Shown here: positions 1 to 6,110 of the stretch, in pieces
Layout: the number at the start of each line of letters is the position of its first letter
How positions within the stretch are numbered: the first letter of the stretch is position 1
Source of the DNA: Bacillota bacterium
GTDB lineage: Bacteria; Bacillota; DTU025
DNA: 6,110 bases
Reading direction: 5' to 3'
NCBI GenBank assembly: GCA_012842765.1
Contig: DUWJ01000436.1
Span: 1-6,110 of the forward strand
Program-made: the position numbers and the translations under genes
The notes under the pieces: generated by a model
What the model was told of the DNA's origin: nothing
Seen by the model: only the letters and a program-made list of their open reading frames with translations
The model's database searches: none

Positions 1-1470
1 ACTCCGCCGGTGATAAGCCGGATAGAGGCAAAAGCAACGGGGCTCGACTCGGTGAGCATCACATGGACCACCGATGAGCCGGCAGATTCCTACGTGGAGT
101 ACTGGGCATACGGAGTGCCCCAGAACCGTGTGGGCACGAGCGTGCTTTCGACTTACCATGCGGTTACATTGTCCAATTTGCGTTCTGGTGTCACATACTA
201 CTACACAGTGACTTCCACCGATGCAGCGGGCAACCGTGCGCGGTCATCGGAGATGAGTCTTAGGATCCAGCCTCCCGATACGACACCTCCAACTGTGAGA
301 GTGCAAATAAACGGGGGCGCGCAATACACAAAGAGCAGAACTGTGCAGTTGGAGATTACTGCTCAGGACGACTCAGGCGGTCCGCTTGAGATGAGGATTT
401 GGGATGATAAGTCCTCTTATGGTTCCTGGAGGGCGTATTCTGACAGGGTTACCTGGGAGCTTACCACGGGCGATGGCAGGAGGACCGTCTATGTGAAGGT
501 CAGAGATGCAGCGGGAAACGAAGCCCAAGCGCAGGCTGTAATAACCCTCGATACGGAGCCCCCTATAATCAGGTCGGTGCAGACAAAGAACATCGGACCG
601 GATTCTGCTGTTATAACATGGAGCACTGACGAGAACTCCGATTCCTGGGTGTATTACGGCACATACAGCCCGAACTTGGTTATGGGCCAGTATGACTTCG
701 TGACGAGCCATTCGGTCGCCCTGTACGGCTTAAGCCCCAACACTGACTACTACTTCAGGGTTCGTTCCGCCGATGCCGCAGGAAATATGGCGGAGTCCTC
801 CACGCTGACGTTCCGTACGTCTCAGCTTGGCGACAGGAATCCGCCAACAGGCAGCATTGCGATAAACAATGGGGCTCAGTATACGCGCTATTATGACGTA
901 ACGCTCTCGATAGCTGCAAAAGACGACTCGCCGGGTCCAATCGAGATGCGCCTGCGTGAGGGCAGCGGGAACTGGACCGGGTGGATGCAGTTCCAACAGG
1001 CGATGACATACAGGCTAAGTCCTGGTGATGGGAACAAGACAGTCTATGTCGAGTTTCGCGACATCTATGGGAATCAGAGCAGGACATACTCTGCGTCGAT
1101 AACCTTGGATACTCGTCCTCCGAAGATAACTAACGTACGGACGGCGAATATTACTGCAAATTCGGCTACGATAACATGGAACACCGATGAACCTGCTACT
1201 TCAACCATTGAATATGGCTTGACGGGCACGACCATGAAGGATGCCGCAGGCGACAAATCCGTGTCGAGTTCGGAGGCGTCGAGCCCTGCAGGAGATGTGG
1301 GCGCTAGATCGGTAATAATCACTCCTGTTGTGCCTTCGGGGTCTCTTAAGACTAGCCATAGCGTGACATTGACTGGTCTTCGCGATAACACGACATACTA
1401 CTATCAGGTAGTATCGAAGGACGCTGCAGGAAACGTTTCGGTGGCTTCAGGGTTCTCGTTTACTACGGGG
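1..1470 (+). repeat. Intragenic repeat: FN3 plus Ig-like unit, period about 185 codons (2.5 copies)
   Basis: The coding sequence is built from a two-domain unit. Landmarks recur at almost constant spacing: the Trp of ITWxTDE is at residues 19, 204 and 390, the DDSxGP motif is at 120 and 305, and the PP that opens each FN3 is at -1/0, 184/185 and 370/371 (residue 1 is the codon at base 10). Unit 1 is about 1-555, unit 2 about 556-1113, and a third FN3 half-unit runs from 1114 to about 1470. The copies have diverged in sequence, so this is an old duplication, not a recent slippage array. The left edge is cut by the window and more units may lie upstream. Confidence -1.
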
Positions 1471-1971
1471 TCTGTGGCGCCACCGCCGCCAATCGGGACG
1501 GTCAACGTGAACTGGGCAGCTGCGGCCAATGGAGGGCGGGCTAGCGCGTCGAGCTATGCGCCGGCTAGCTCAGATGGACCGGCAAGACCTGCTTCTATGG
1601 CTATTGATGGCAATATGAAGACATATTGGGAAGCTTCCGGGCCAATTACCGGCGGCAAGACAGAATGGCTCGAAGTTGAGTTCTCGGCCTCGCGGGTGAT
1701 CAATACCATAAGAACGAGCAGTGATGTAGGTAACTACCCGTATTCCATGACTGTGGAGGTCGAAGAGAACGGACGCTGGATTGTAGTTGGGTCATTTACA
1801 AAACCGTCTGAATACCAGAAGTACATGAAGCGGTCTGGAGACGTGGTGTCATTCGAGTTTCAGTTTACAGCTATGAGCGTGTCGAAGGTTAGGTTCGTTG
1901 TTGCTAGGGTATCAAATCCCTTGAATGCTCTTCAGTTCTACGAAGTGGAGGCTTTTAACACGGGCCGCTAG
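1..1971 (+). CDS. Modular FN3 / Ig-like / discoidin-domain protein, C-terminal part (5' end outside window)
   Basis: The frame is open from base 1. The GTG at 10 is an internal valine, because the preceding codons read TPP, the usual lead-in to an FN3 domain (TPPVISR), so the gene begins upstream. Numbering from that valine as residue 1, the order is FN3 (1-88), Ig-like module (92-182), FN3 (184-272), Ig-like module (278-367), FN3 (369-487), a proline linker (APPPPI, about 490-495) and a discoidin or F5/8 type C-like domain (about 498-650). FN3 hallmarks are ITWxTDE near each start, TYYY or DYYF, and DAAGN near each end. The Ig-like modules share GAQYT, DDSxGP, EMR and GDGxxTVYV. The discoidin-like domain shows AIDGNMKTYWEA and ends YEVEAF. 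Such proteins are usually exported and bind carbohydrate or cell-wall polymers. No signal peptide can be seen because the N-terminus is missing, and there is no C-terminal sortase motif or membrane anchor. Any catalytic domain would lie upstream. The domain calls are firm; ligand and location are inferred. Confidence -1.
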   Translation, partial: TPPVISRIEAKATGLDSVSITWTTDEPADSYVEYWAYGVPQNRVGTSVLSTYHAVTLSNLRSGVTYYYTVTSTDAAGNRARSSEMSLRIQPPDTTPPTVRVQINGGAQYTKSRTVQLEITAQDDSGGPLEMRIWDDKSSYGSWRAYSDRVTWELTTGDGRRTVYVKVRDAAGNEAQAQAVITLDTEPPIIRSVQTKNIGPDSAVITWSTDENSDSWVYYGTYSPNLVMGQYDFVTSHSVALYGLSPNTDYYFRVRSADAAGNMAESSTLTFRTSQLGDRNPPTGSIAINNGAQYTRYYDVTLSIAAKDDSPGPIEMRLREGSGNWTGWMQFQQAMTYRLSPGDGNKTVYVEFRDIYGNQSRTYSASITLDTRPPKITNVRTANITANSATITWNTDEPATSTIEYGLTGTTMKDAAGDKSVSSSEASSPAGDVGARSVIITPVVPSGSLKTSHSVTLTGLRDNTTYYYQVVSKDAAGNVSVASGFSFTTGSVAPPPPIGTVNVNWAAAANGGRASASSYAPASSDGPARPASMAIDGNMKTYWEASGPITGGKTEWLEVEFSASRVINTIRTSSDVGNYPYSMTVEVEENGRWIVVGSFTKPSEYQKYMKRSGDVVSFEFQFTAMSVSKVRFVVARVSNPLNALQFYEVEAFNTGR

Positions 1972-2001
1972 CGAAGACCGAGTTGGACATAATTGGCGAC
2001 A

Positions 2002-2030
2002 ACTGCCGCATCCGATCCGGGTGCGGCAGT
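2002..2030 (+). other. Stable RNA hairpin in the 82-base gap before the FAD dehydrogenase gene
   Basis: ACTGCCGCATCC (2002-2013) pairs with GGGTGCGGCAGT (2019-2030) over 12 pairs, one of them a T-G wobble, around a 5-base loop GATCC. It lies 30 bases after the stop of the upstream gene and ends 10 bases before the GGGAGG ribosome binding site. No T-tract follows (CGAGCGTCAC), so a standard intrinsic terminator is not supported. It could be a non-canonical terminator for the surface-protein gene, a 3'- or 5'-end mRNA stabiliser, or a structure controlling translation of the next gene. The pairing is seen directly; the role is open. Confidence -1.
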
Positions 2031-2040
2031 CGAGCGTCAC

Positions 2041-2046
2041 GGGAGG
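2041..2046 (+). promoter_or_regulatory. Ribosome binding site GGGAGG, fixes a TTG start at 2054
   Basis: GGGAGG lies 7 bases upstream of TTG 2054. The frame is open further back to an ATG at 1925, but that start would lie inside the preceding gene, and the extra 43 residues (SSTKWRLLTR and so on) resemble nothing in the family. The conserved dinucleotide-binding strand YDVIIVGAGPAG begins five residues after the TTG, as expected for a native N-terminus. Confidence -1.
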
Positions 2047-2053
2047 CGCTAAG

Positions 2054-3439
2054 TTGAGCAGAACCGCATACGACGTGATCATAGTAGGTGCTGGCCCGGC
2101 AGGCATATTTGCCGGCATGGAGTTGGCTAAGAAATCGAGTCTCAAGATCCTGATGGTAGAGAAGGGACGGGATATAGGGGAGCGTACGTGTCCTGCTTTG
2201 GAGCGGAAGACGAGTTGCGCCAGGTGTGACCCGTGCAACGTGGTCTGCGGCTGGGGCGGGGCTGGGGCATTCAGCGATGGAAAGCTGACTCTCTCCACAG
2301 ATGTTGGCGGGATGCTGGAGGCTTATGTCGGCAGCGCTGGGCTGAAGAAGCTCATAGAGGAGGTCGATCGAGTCTACCTGGAGCATGGGGCGCCGGAAAC
2401 TGTATGGGGCCTCGAAGAGGAGAAGATTGCGGACCTCCGTGACAGGGCCAAATTGGCTGATCTGACGTTTGTGCCTGCCAGAATACGCCATCTTGGCACT
2501 GGACGAACAGTTAATATCCTGGAAAGGATGAAAGACGGTCTGGACGGCAGAGTGGACATCGAACTCGATACCAGTGTGAATTCGGTAGTGGCATCGGAGG
2601 GGGTAGTTCGCGGTGTTGAGACATCCGATGGGCGGTTCATAAGCGGCAAATGCGTTATCCTTGCTCCCGGACGCGAAGGTGCCGAATGGCTCGCCGATCA
2701 GGCTCGGCATCTCGGCCTTCGGATGGCCATCAATCCAGTGGACATAGGCGTCAGGGTTGAACTGCCTGCAGTAGTGATGAAGGACATAACCGATGTGGTG
2801 TATGAATCGAAGTTCATATACTACTCCAAATCCTTCGATGATAAGGTTCGCACTTTCTGCATGTGCCCATATGGCGAAGTGGTGACTGAGAACAACGACG
2901 GTCTGATCACAGTCAACGGGCACAGCTACGCGGAGCGCAAGACGGAGAACACCAATTTCGCTCTGCTTGTTAGCAAGAGCTTTACTGAGCCATTCAGGGA
3001 GCCAATACAATACGGAAAATACGTAGCGGGCCTTGCAAACTTGCTCGCCGGGGGAGTCCTCGTTCAGAGGCTTGGGGATCTGATGGTCGGCAGGCGTACC
3101 ACTGAGGAAAGGCTGATGAAAGGTACAGTCACCCCTACCCTCAAGGATGCAACCAGCGGGGATCTGAGCCTTGTTTTTCCATACAGGCATCTCGTGGACA
3201 TCATGGAGATGCTGCAGGCCCTGGACAAAGTGGCGCCAGGGGTTTACTCCCGGAACACCCTGCTTTATGGGGTAGAAGCCAAGTTTTACTCGAACCGCCT
3301 GGAACTTTCGCGCAGCCTTGAGACGGAAATCGGAAATCTCTTTGCAGCCGGGGATGGGGCCGGCGTCACCCGTGGACTGATGCAAGCATCAGCATCGGGG
3401 GTAGTGGCAGCCAGAGAGATTCTATCGCGATTCGAGTAG
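2054..3439 (+). CDS. FAD-dependent dehydrogenase, COG2509-type NAD(P)/FAD-dependent oxidoreductase
   Basis: This is a complete 461-residue soluble flavoprotein, about the usual length for the family. The N-terminus carries the Rossmann FAD motif DVIIVGAGPAG (residues 7-17), then a beta strand ending in acidic E36 (ILMVEKG), which in this fold contacts the ribose of FAD. Residues 46-78 contain CP, a cysteine cluster at C55, C58, C61 and C65, and the family signature GWGGAGAFSDGKL. Further signatures are FCMCP (268-272), VNGHS, NTNFALLV, GGVLVQRLGDL, TLLYGVEAKFYS and the C-terminal second FAD motif LFAAGDGAGVTRG (from about 429). The family is widespread in anaerobes, but its substrate is not established to my knowledge. 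The cysteines have the C-x2-C-x2-C-x3-C spacing of a ferredoxin [4Fe-4S] site, though without the usual following proline. The 118-base gap downstream, with its own candidate promoter, argues against an obligate operon with the ger genes. Family membership is confident; the reaction is unknown. Confidence -1.
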   Translation: MSRTAYDVIIVGAGPAGIFAGMELAKKSSLKILMVEKGRDIGERTCPALERKTSCARCDPCNVVCGWGGAGAFSDGKLTLSTDVGGMLEAYVGSAGLKKLIEEVDRVYLEHGAPETVWGLEEEKIADLRDRAKLADLTFVPARIRHLGTGRTVNILERMKDGLDGRVDIELDTSVNSVVASEGVVRGVETSDGRFISGKCVILAPGREGAEWLADQARHLGLRMAINPVDIGVRVELPAVVMKDITDVVYESKFIYYSKSFDDKVRTFCMCPYGEVVTENNDGLITVNGHSYAERKTENTNFALLVSKSFTEPFREPIQYGKYVAGLANLLAGGVLVQRLGDLMVGRRTTEERLMKGTVTPTLKDATSGDLSLVFPYRHLVDIMEMLQALDKVAPGVYSRNTLLYGVEAKFYSNRLELSRSLETEIGNLFAAGDGAGVTRGLMQASASGVVAAREILSRFE

Positions 3440-3519
3440 GACTGGTCTGGCGCTAGGGGCCTTCTGATGGAGAGAGTGGATGTATTCGTGCGCAGTCTCA
3501 TCTCATTTTGTGAGCGGGG

Positions 3520-3526
3520 CATAATA
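3520..3526 (+). promoter_or_regulatory. Candidate sigma-G-type -10 element (CATAATA) ahead of the ger operon
   Basis: CATAATA fits the forespore sigma-G -10 consensus (CATWMTA) at every position. Ger receptor operons in Bacillus are transcribed by sigma-G in the forespore. The -35 side is weak: the best block at about 17-base spacing is TCATC (3498-3502), which shares only the central CAT with the GHATR consensus. Transcription would begin near 3532-3534, downstream of the GTG at 3528 but upstream of ATG 3558. The same bases also match a sigma-A -10 at 5 of 6 positions, again without a good -35, so the sigma factor is an inference from the match and the downstream genes. Confidence -1.
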
Positions 3527-3547
3527 GGTGCAAAAGCGACGAATGGC

Positions 3548-3551
3548 AGGA
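3548..3551 (+). promoter_or_regulatory. Ribosome binding site AGGA favouring the ATG at 3558
   Basis: Four in-frame starts are possible for the gerA gene: GTG 3528, ATG 3543, ATG 3552 and ATG 3558. AGGA at 3548-3551 sits 6 bases before ATG 3558, a normal spacing, but abuts ATG 3552 directly. GTG 3528 has only GGGG (3516-3519) 8 bases upstream and would precede the transcription start predicted from CATAATA. ATG 3543 has no purine-rich stretch at a useful distance. Confidence -1.
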
Positions 3552-3557
3552 ATGCAC

Positions 3558-5072
3558 ATGAAGAAACCTGTTCCGCTCCTTTCACGGCCGGTGCGCCGAC
3601 CTACTGAACCATCGGTCTCAAAGCGTGATAGCTCGTCTAGCAGCATGGTTCAGAGTCAAGCAGCCTGCTTGGAGAACGCACTTGGCGTTCCGTCAGACTT
3701 GGTAATAAAGCACGTATCGGATAGTATCTGTGTGGTGTTTCTAGAACCCATAGTAGACGGGGCGGCAGTAAGAGAAAGCCTCCTCAAACCATTGAGCAAG
3801 CTAGAGAGCGATGAGATTCTGGATGCAGTCTCCGTGGGAGCCAAACTTCCGGTTGCCTCCGTGGAGCAAGCACCGAGCCTTGATGATGCGGTAGAAGGTC
3901 TTCTCGACGGAAAGGTGGCTCTCATCGTTGATGGCTGCGTCGCTCCTTTCCTGCTCGATCTGAGGGGCAGGGTAGTCCGACAGATAGAAGCCCCCGTATC
4001 ACAGCCGTCAGTCAGGGGTCCTAGGGATTCCTTCAATGAGAGGCTTTATGACAACCTTGCTTTGATCAGGCAAAGAGTCAGAAACCGAAATCTGAGAGTT
4101 TGGGAAACAGTAGTGGGCAGCGAGACACGGACCCGGGTGGCCATGTGCTACCTTGAGGGCAAAGCTTCAGAGGACGTTGTGGAGGTGGTAAAGCAGAGGC
4201 TATTAGAGATTGATGCCCCCAACGTACTTGACAGCTCCTATCTGCTGCCGTACCTTGCGATGAGAAGATGGATGCTGTTTCCTCCTGCGGCTGCGACTGA
4301 GCGCGCGGATCGGGCGGCGGCGGGCATACTCAACGGCAGAATTGTGGTCATATGCGACAATTCCCCTTTCGTTCTTGTCATGCCCATACAGCTTCTCGCG
4401 CTGTTTCAGGCCAGCGAGGACCATTATAACTTGAGCATACATTCTTTGCTGCTCAGAACCGTGCGGGCGATTGGCTGGTTCGCGGCCACGATTGCTCCTG
4501 GGGTATATGTGGGCCTTGCGTCGTTCAACCCGGGAATCTTGCCTCCCAATGCGATAATGACTCTGTCCGCGGCAAGGCAAGGCGTTCCGTATCCTCCAAT
4601 CATAGAAGTCTTGATCATGGATATTGCTTTGGAGATGCTCGCCGAAGCCAGCGCTAGGCTCCCCACGTATATCGGAGGAGCGGCGATGGTAGTTGGAGGG
4701 CTTGTGCTAGGAACAGCGGCTGCAGAGGCCAGGCTTGTAAGCACAGTGATGATAGTTGTTGTTGCAGTGACTGCAATCGGCTCTTTTGCTATGCCGGATT
4801 ATCAGAACGAGCTTTCGTGGCGCGCAGCCAAATACCTGTACACGGTTTTCGCTGCTTTCCTCGGCATCTATGGATTGGCGACTGCCGGATTCATCATCCT
4901 CGTATATCTTTGTTCTATGGACGTCCTTGGAGTATCTTACATGTCTCCGTTTGCTCCCTGGAGGTGGACGGCTATCGCCAAGGATACGATGGTGAGGGTG
5001 CCCACGCCTCTCGGCATTGAGCTGGAGAAGGTGCAGCGCAAGGAAGAAGCCGAGGGTACTGCCGATGCGTGA
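3558..5072 (+). CDS. gerAA: Spore germination protein, GerA family A subunit (GerAA/GerKA type)
   Basis: This is the A subunit of a nutrient germinant receptor in the spore inner membrane, 504 residues from ATG 3558 (514 from GTG 3528), full length for the family. A serine-rich N-terminal tail (residues 20-29) precedes a soluble domain of about 260 residues. Family landmarks there are ALIVDGC (121-127), RDSFNERLYDNLALIRQR (156-173) and a second NGRIVVICDNSPFVLVMP block (259-276), followed by SEDHYN. The membrane part holds about five hydrophobic segments near 300-322, 345-362, 372-390, 392-411 and 425-453, with the conserved SAARQGVPYPPIIE, ARLPTYIGGA and LGVSYMSPFAPW stretches and a charged C-terminal tail. 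In related receptors the A subunit contributes to ligand sensing and ion release. The next gene overlaps the end of this one by 8 bases, which implies translational coupling. The gerAA symbol denotes the subunit type; the germinant and paralogue class (gerA, gerB or gerK) cannot be read from the sequence. Expression in the forespore is inferred from the upstream CATAATA. Confidence -1.
   Translation: MKKPVPLLSRPVRRPTEPSVSKRDSSSSSMVQSQAACLENALGVPSDLVIKHVSDSICVVFLEPIVDGAAVRESLLKPLSKLESDEILDAVSVGAKLPVASVEQAPSLDDAVEGLLDGKVALIVDGCVAPFLLDLRGRVVRQIEAPVSQPSVRGPRDSFNERLYDNLALIRQRVRNRNLRVWETVVGSETRTRVAMCYLEGKASEDVVEVVKQRLLEIDAPNVLDSSYLLPYLAMRRWMLFPPAAATERADRAAAGILNGRIVVICDNSPFVLVMPIQLLALFQASEDHYNLSIHSLLLRTVRAIGWFAATIAPGVYVGLASFNPGILPPNAIMTLSAARQGVPYPPIIEVLIMDIALEMLAEASARLPTYIGGAAMVVGGLVLGTAAAEARLVSTVMIVVVAVTAIGSFAMPDYQNELSWRAAKYLYTVFAAFLGIYGLATAGFIILVYLCSMDVLGVSYMSPFAPWRWTAIAKDTMVRVPTPLGIELEKVQRKEEAEGTADA
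5052..5056 (+). promoter_or_regulatory. Ribosome binding site GAGGG for the GerAB-type gene, inside the end of gerAA
   Basis: GAGGG lies 8 bases before ATG 5065, within the last codons of the A-subunit gene. With the overlapping ATG, it supports a start at 5065 and coupled translation of the two receptor subunits. Confidence -1.
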
Positions 5073-6110
5073 AGCATATCTCAGTTGGCCGGAAGCAGCG
5101 TGGCTTGTGATGCAGTATACAATCTGCGCCAACTATCTTGCGCTGCCGCAGATGCTATATCACATGGCGGGGCGTTCAGGTTGGGTGGTGCCATTTATTG
5201 CGATAGCTCCAGCTATGGCCGGTTCGTGGGCAGTCTATCGCTTGCACATGGCCTATCCTAAGCATCGGGTTGGGCAGTTTCTTCCGCAACTTGCCGGCAG
5301 ACATCTTGGGGTTGTCATAGGTCTGATATACTCCTTGTTCTGGTTGAGCGGCGCAGCCATAAACACCATGCTGTTTGCCCACTATATATCAGCTACCATA
5401 CTCGGGTTTACCCCGCCTGCAATCCATGCGATCATCAATTCGGGGCTTGCTGTTATGGTAGCGCTATATGGGCTCAAGACTCTGGTCAGGTTCACTGATG
5501 CTCTCTTCTTGCCAATTGTTGTTTTTCTCATCTTCTCGTGGATCTCTCCGTTCCTCGAAGATAAGCTCGATCTGTCGCACCTATTGCCATTGCGCGCATC
5601 GGAACTGGCAGCTGATCCGTTTGGCCTTATGATAGCTGCGACATCTATGTACCATGGTTACACCGTAATTCTAATTGCAGGGCCTGCGTTTAACCCGCCC
5701 GGACGAAGCGCATTGTTAGCTGCCACGGTTGGCACCCTCCTGGCAGTCCCGGGGTTTGTAACTTTTTCTGCCTATCCCATTGCCGCATTCGGCTGGCCTT
5801 TAGCCGGCGATTTTGCATACCCTGCCGGCTCGTTCCTGGAAGTTCTGGCACCAGGAGGCCAGGGATTCCCGGTCCGGCGTTTCGACTTCATCCTAACCAT
5901 GTTCTTCCGTTTCATCATGGTCATCGCATCCATTACCTATTTCTTCAGCGCGGCACAGACATTGAGCGACTTGGTGTCTCCCAAAGCGGAGAAGATTCAT
6001 CCTGTACTAGTGCTAGCTTTGGGGGCGTTGATAGGCTTTTCCTTTGTTGTATTGCCAGATCTCAGTTCTCTCTTGGCGTTTGTGCGCATTTGGCTTGCGC
6101 TGGGAGCCAT
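5065..6110 (+). CDS. gerAB: Spore germination permease, GerAB/GerKB family B subunit (3' end outside window)
   Basis: Translation from ATG 5065 stays open for 348 codons to the window edge. GerAB proteins are usually about 360-370 residues, so only the last segment is missing. This is the B subunit, an integral membrane protein of the APC transporter superfamily that in GerA receptors binds the germinant. Hydrophobic stretches lie near residues 13-31, 40-58, 80-113 (possibly two helices or one long one), 117-137, 146-164, 185-207, 214-240, 274-300, 313-330 and 333 onward, in line with the expected ten-helix fold. Family-like landmarks are YPKHRVGQFLPQLAGRHLG after helix 2, LSHLLPL before helix 6 and FLEVLAPGGQGFPVRRFD before helix 8. 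It overlaps the A-subunit gene by 8 bases in another frame. A GerAC lipoprotein gene usually follows. The N-terminus (LSWPEAAWLVMQ) differs from the common Ser/Gln-rich start of the family, so this is a divergent member. Family call is strong; the germinant is unknown. Confidence -1.
   Translation, partial: MREAYLSWPEAAWLVMQYTICANYLALPQMLYHMAGRSGWVVPFIAIAPAMAGSWAVYRLHMAYPKHRVGQFLPQLAGRHLGVVIGLIYSLFWLSGAAINTMLFAHYISATILGFTPPAIHAIINSGLAVMVALYGLKTLVRFTDALFLPIVVFLIFSWISPFLEDKLDLSHLLPLRASELAADPFGLMIAATSMYHGYTVILIAGPAFNPPGRSALLAATVGTLLAVPGFVTFSAYPIAAFGWPLAGDFAYPAGSFLEVLAPGGQGFPVRRFDFILTMFFRFIMVIASITYFFSAAQTLSDLVSPKAEKIHPVLVLALGALIGFSFVVLPDLSSLLAFVRIWLALGA

Noticed and set aside
1925..2053. N-terminal extension of the FAD dehydrogenase from ATG 1925
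   Set aside because: It would overlap the previous gene, translate through the hairpin, and add 43 residues unlike the family. GGGAGG before TTG 2054 gives a better start.
1955..3385. A 476-codon open frame on the minus strand, opposite the FAD dehydrogenase gene
   Set aside because: Its product shows no recognisable fold or motif, while the plus strand over the same bases encodes a complete flavoprotein with two FAD motifs. Long antisense frames arise when stop-forming triplets are rare in the sense codons.
3440..3519. Terminator for the FAD dehydrogenase gene
   Set aside because: I looked for a GC-rich stem followed by T residues. Only a 4-bp CTCA/TGAG stem around TTTTG (3502-3514) and a TCTCA direct repeat are present, both too weak to call.
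3467..3607. Small plus-strand frame of 46 codons starting ATG 3467 (product begins MERVDVFVRS)
   Set aside because: It has GGGG at a possible spacing but overlaps the start of the gerA gene, covers the candidate promoter, and its product has no recognisable motif. Not enough to call a gene without conservation data.
4786..5020. Two short plus-strand open frames inside the end of the gerA gene
   Set aside because: Both lie fully within the membrane-domain coding sequence of gerA in other frames, and their products have no membrane segments or known motifs.
5176..5382. A 68-codon minus-strand open frame inside the GerAB-type gene
   Set aside because: The plus strand here encodes conserved permease helices; the antisense product has no recognisable motif.

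Overview
The window holds four plus-strand genes and reads as a piece of chromosome from an endospore-forming member of the Bacillota. The main reason is a tightly coupled pair of GerA-type germinant receptor genes (A and B subunits), a family restricted to spore formers. G+C looks moderate (by eye a little over half). ATA and AGG codons are frequent, and one gene appears to start with TTG and to have a strong GGGAGG ribosome binding site, all in keeping with a clostridial-type or deep-branching Bacillota lineage. I cannot name a genus.

Layout: (1) positions 1-1971 are the C-terminal part of a large modular, probably exported protein. It alternates fibronectin type III domains with an Ig-like module in a regular period of about 185 residues and ends in a discoidin (F5/8 type C) domain; its 5' end lies outside the window. 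(2) An 82-base gap contains a 12-bp GC-rich hairpin directly upstream of a ribosome binding site. (3) Positions 2054-3439 encode a complete COG2509-type FAD-dependent dehydrogenase of unknown substrate, with a ferredoxin-like cysteine spacing near its N-terminus. (4) A 118-base gap carries a -10 element (CATAATA) that matches the forespore sigma-G consensus. (5) Positions 3558-5072 encode a GerA-family A subunit. (6) From 5065, overlapping it by 8 bases, the GerAB-type permease subunit begins and runs off the right edge about 348 codons in, close to its usual full length.

The two ger genes work together: A and B subunits assemble, usually with a GerAC lipoprotein, into a nutrient germinant receptor in the spore inner membrane. 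A C-subunit gene would be expected just past the right edge. Nothing links the surface protein or the flavoprotein to germination beyond sharing a strand. I saw no RNA genes, mobile elements, CRISPR arrays or origins, and no convincing sign of an undescribed system. The points most worth checking are the cysteine cluster in the flavoprotein, the candidate sigma-G promoter that decides the gerA start, and the hairpin before the flavoprotein gene.
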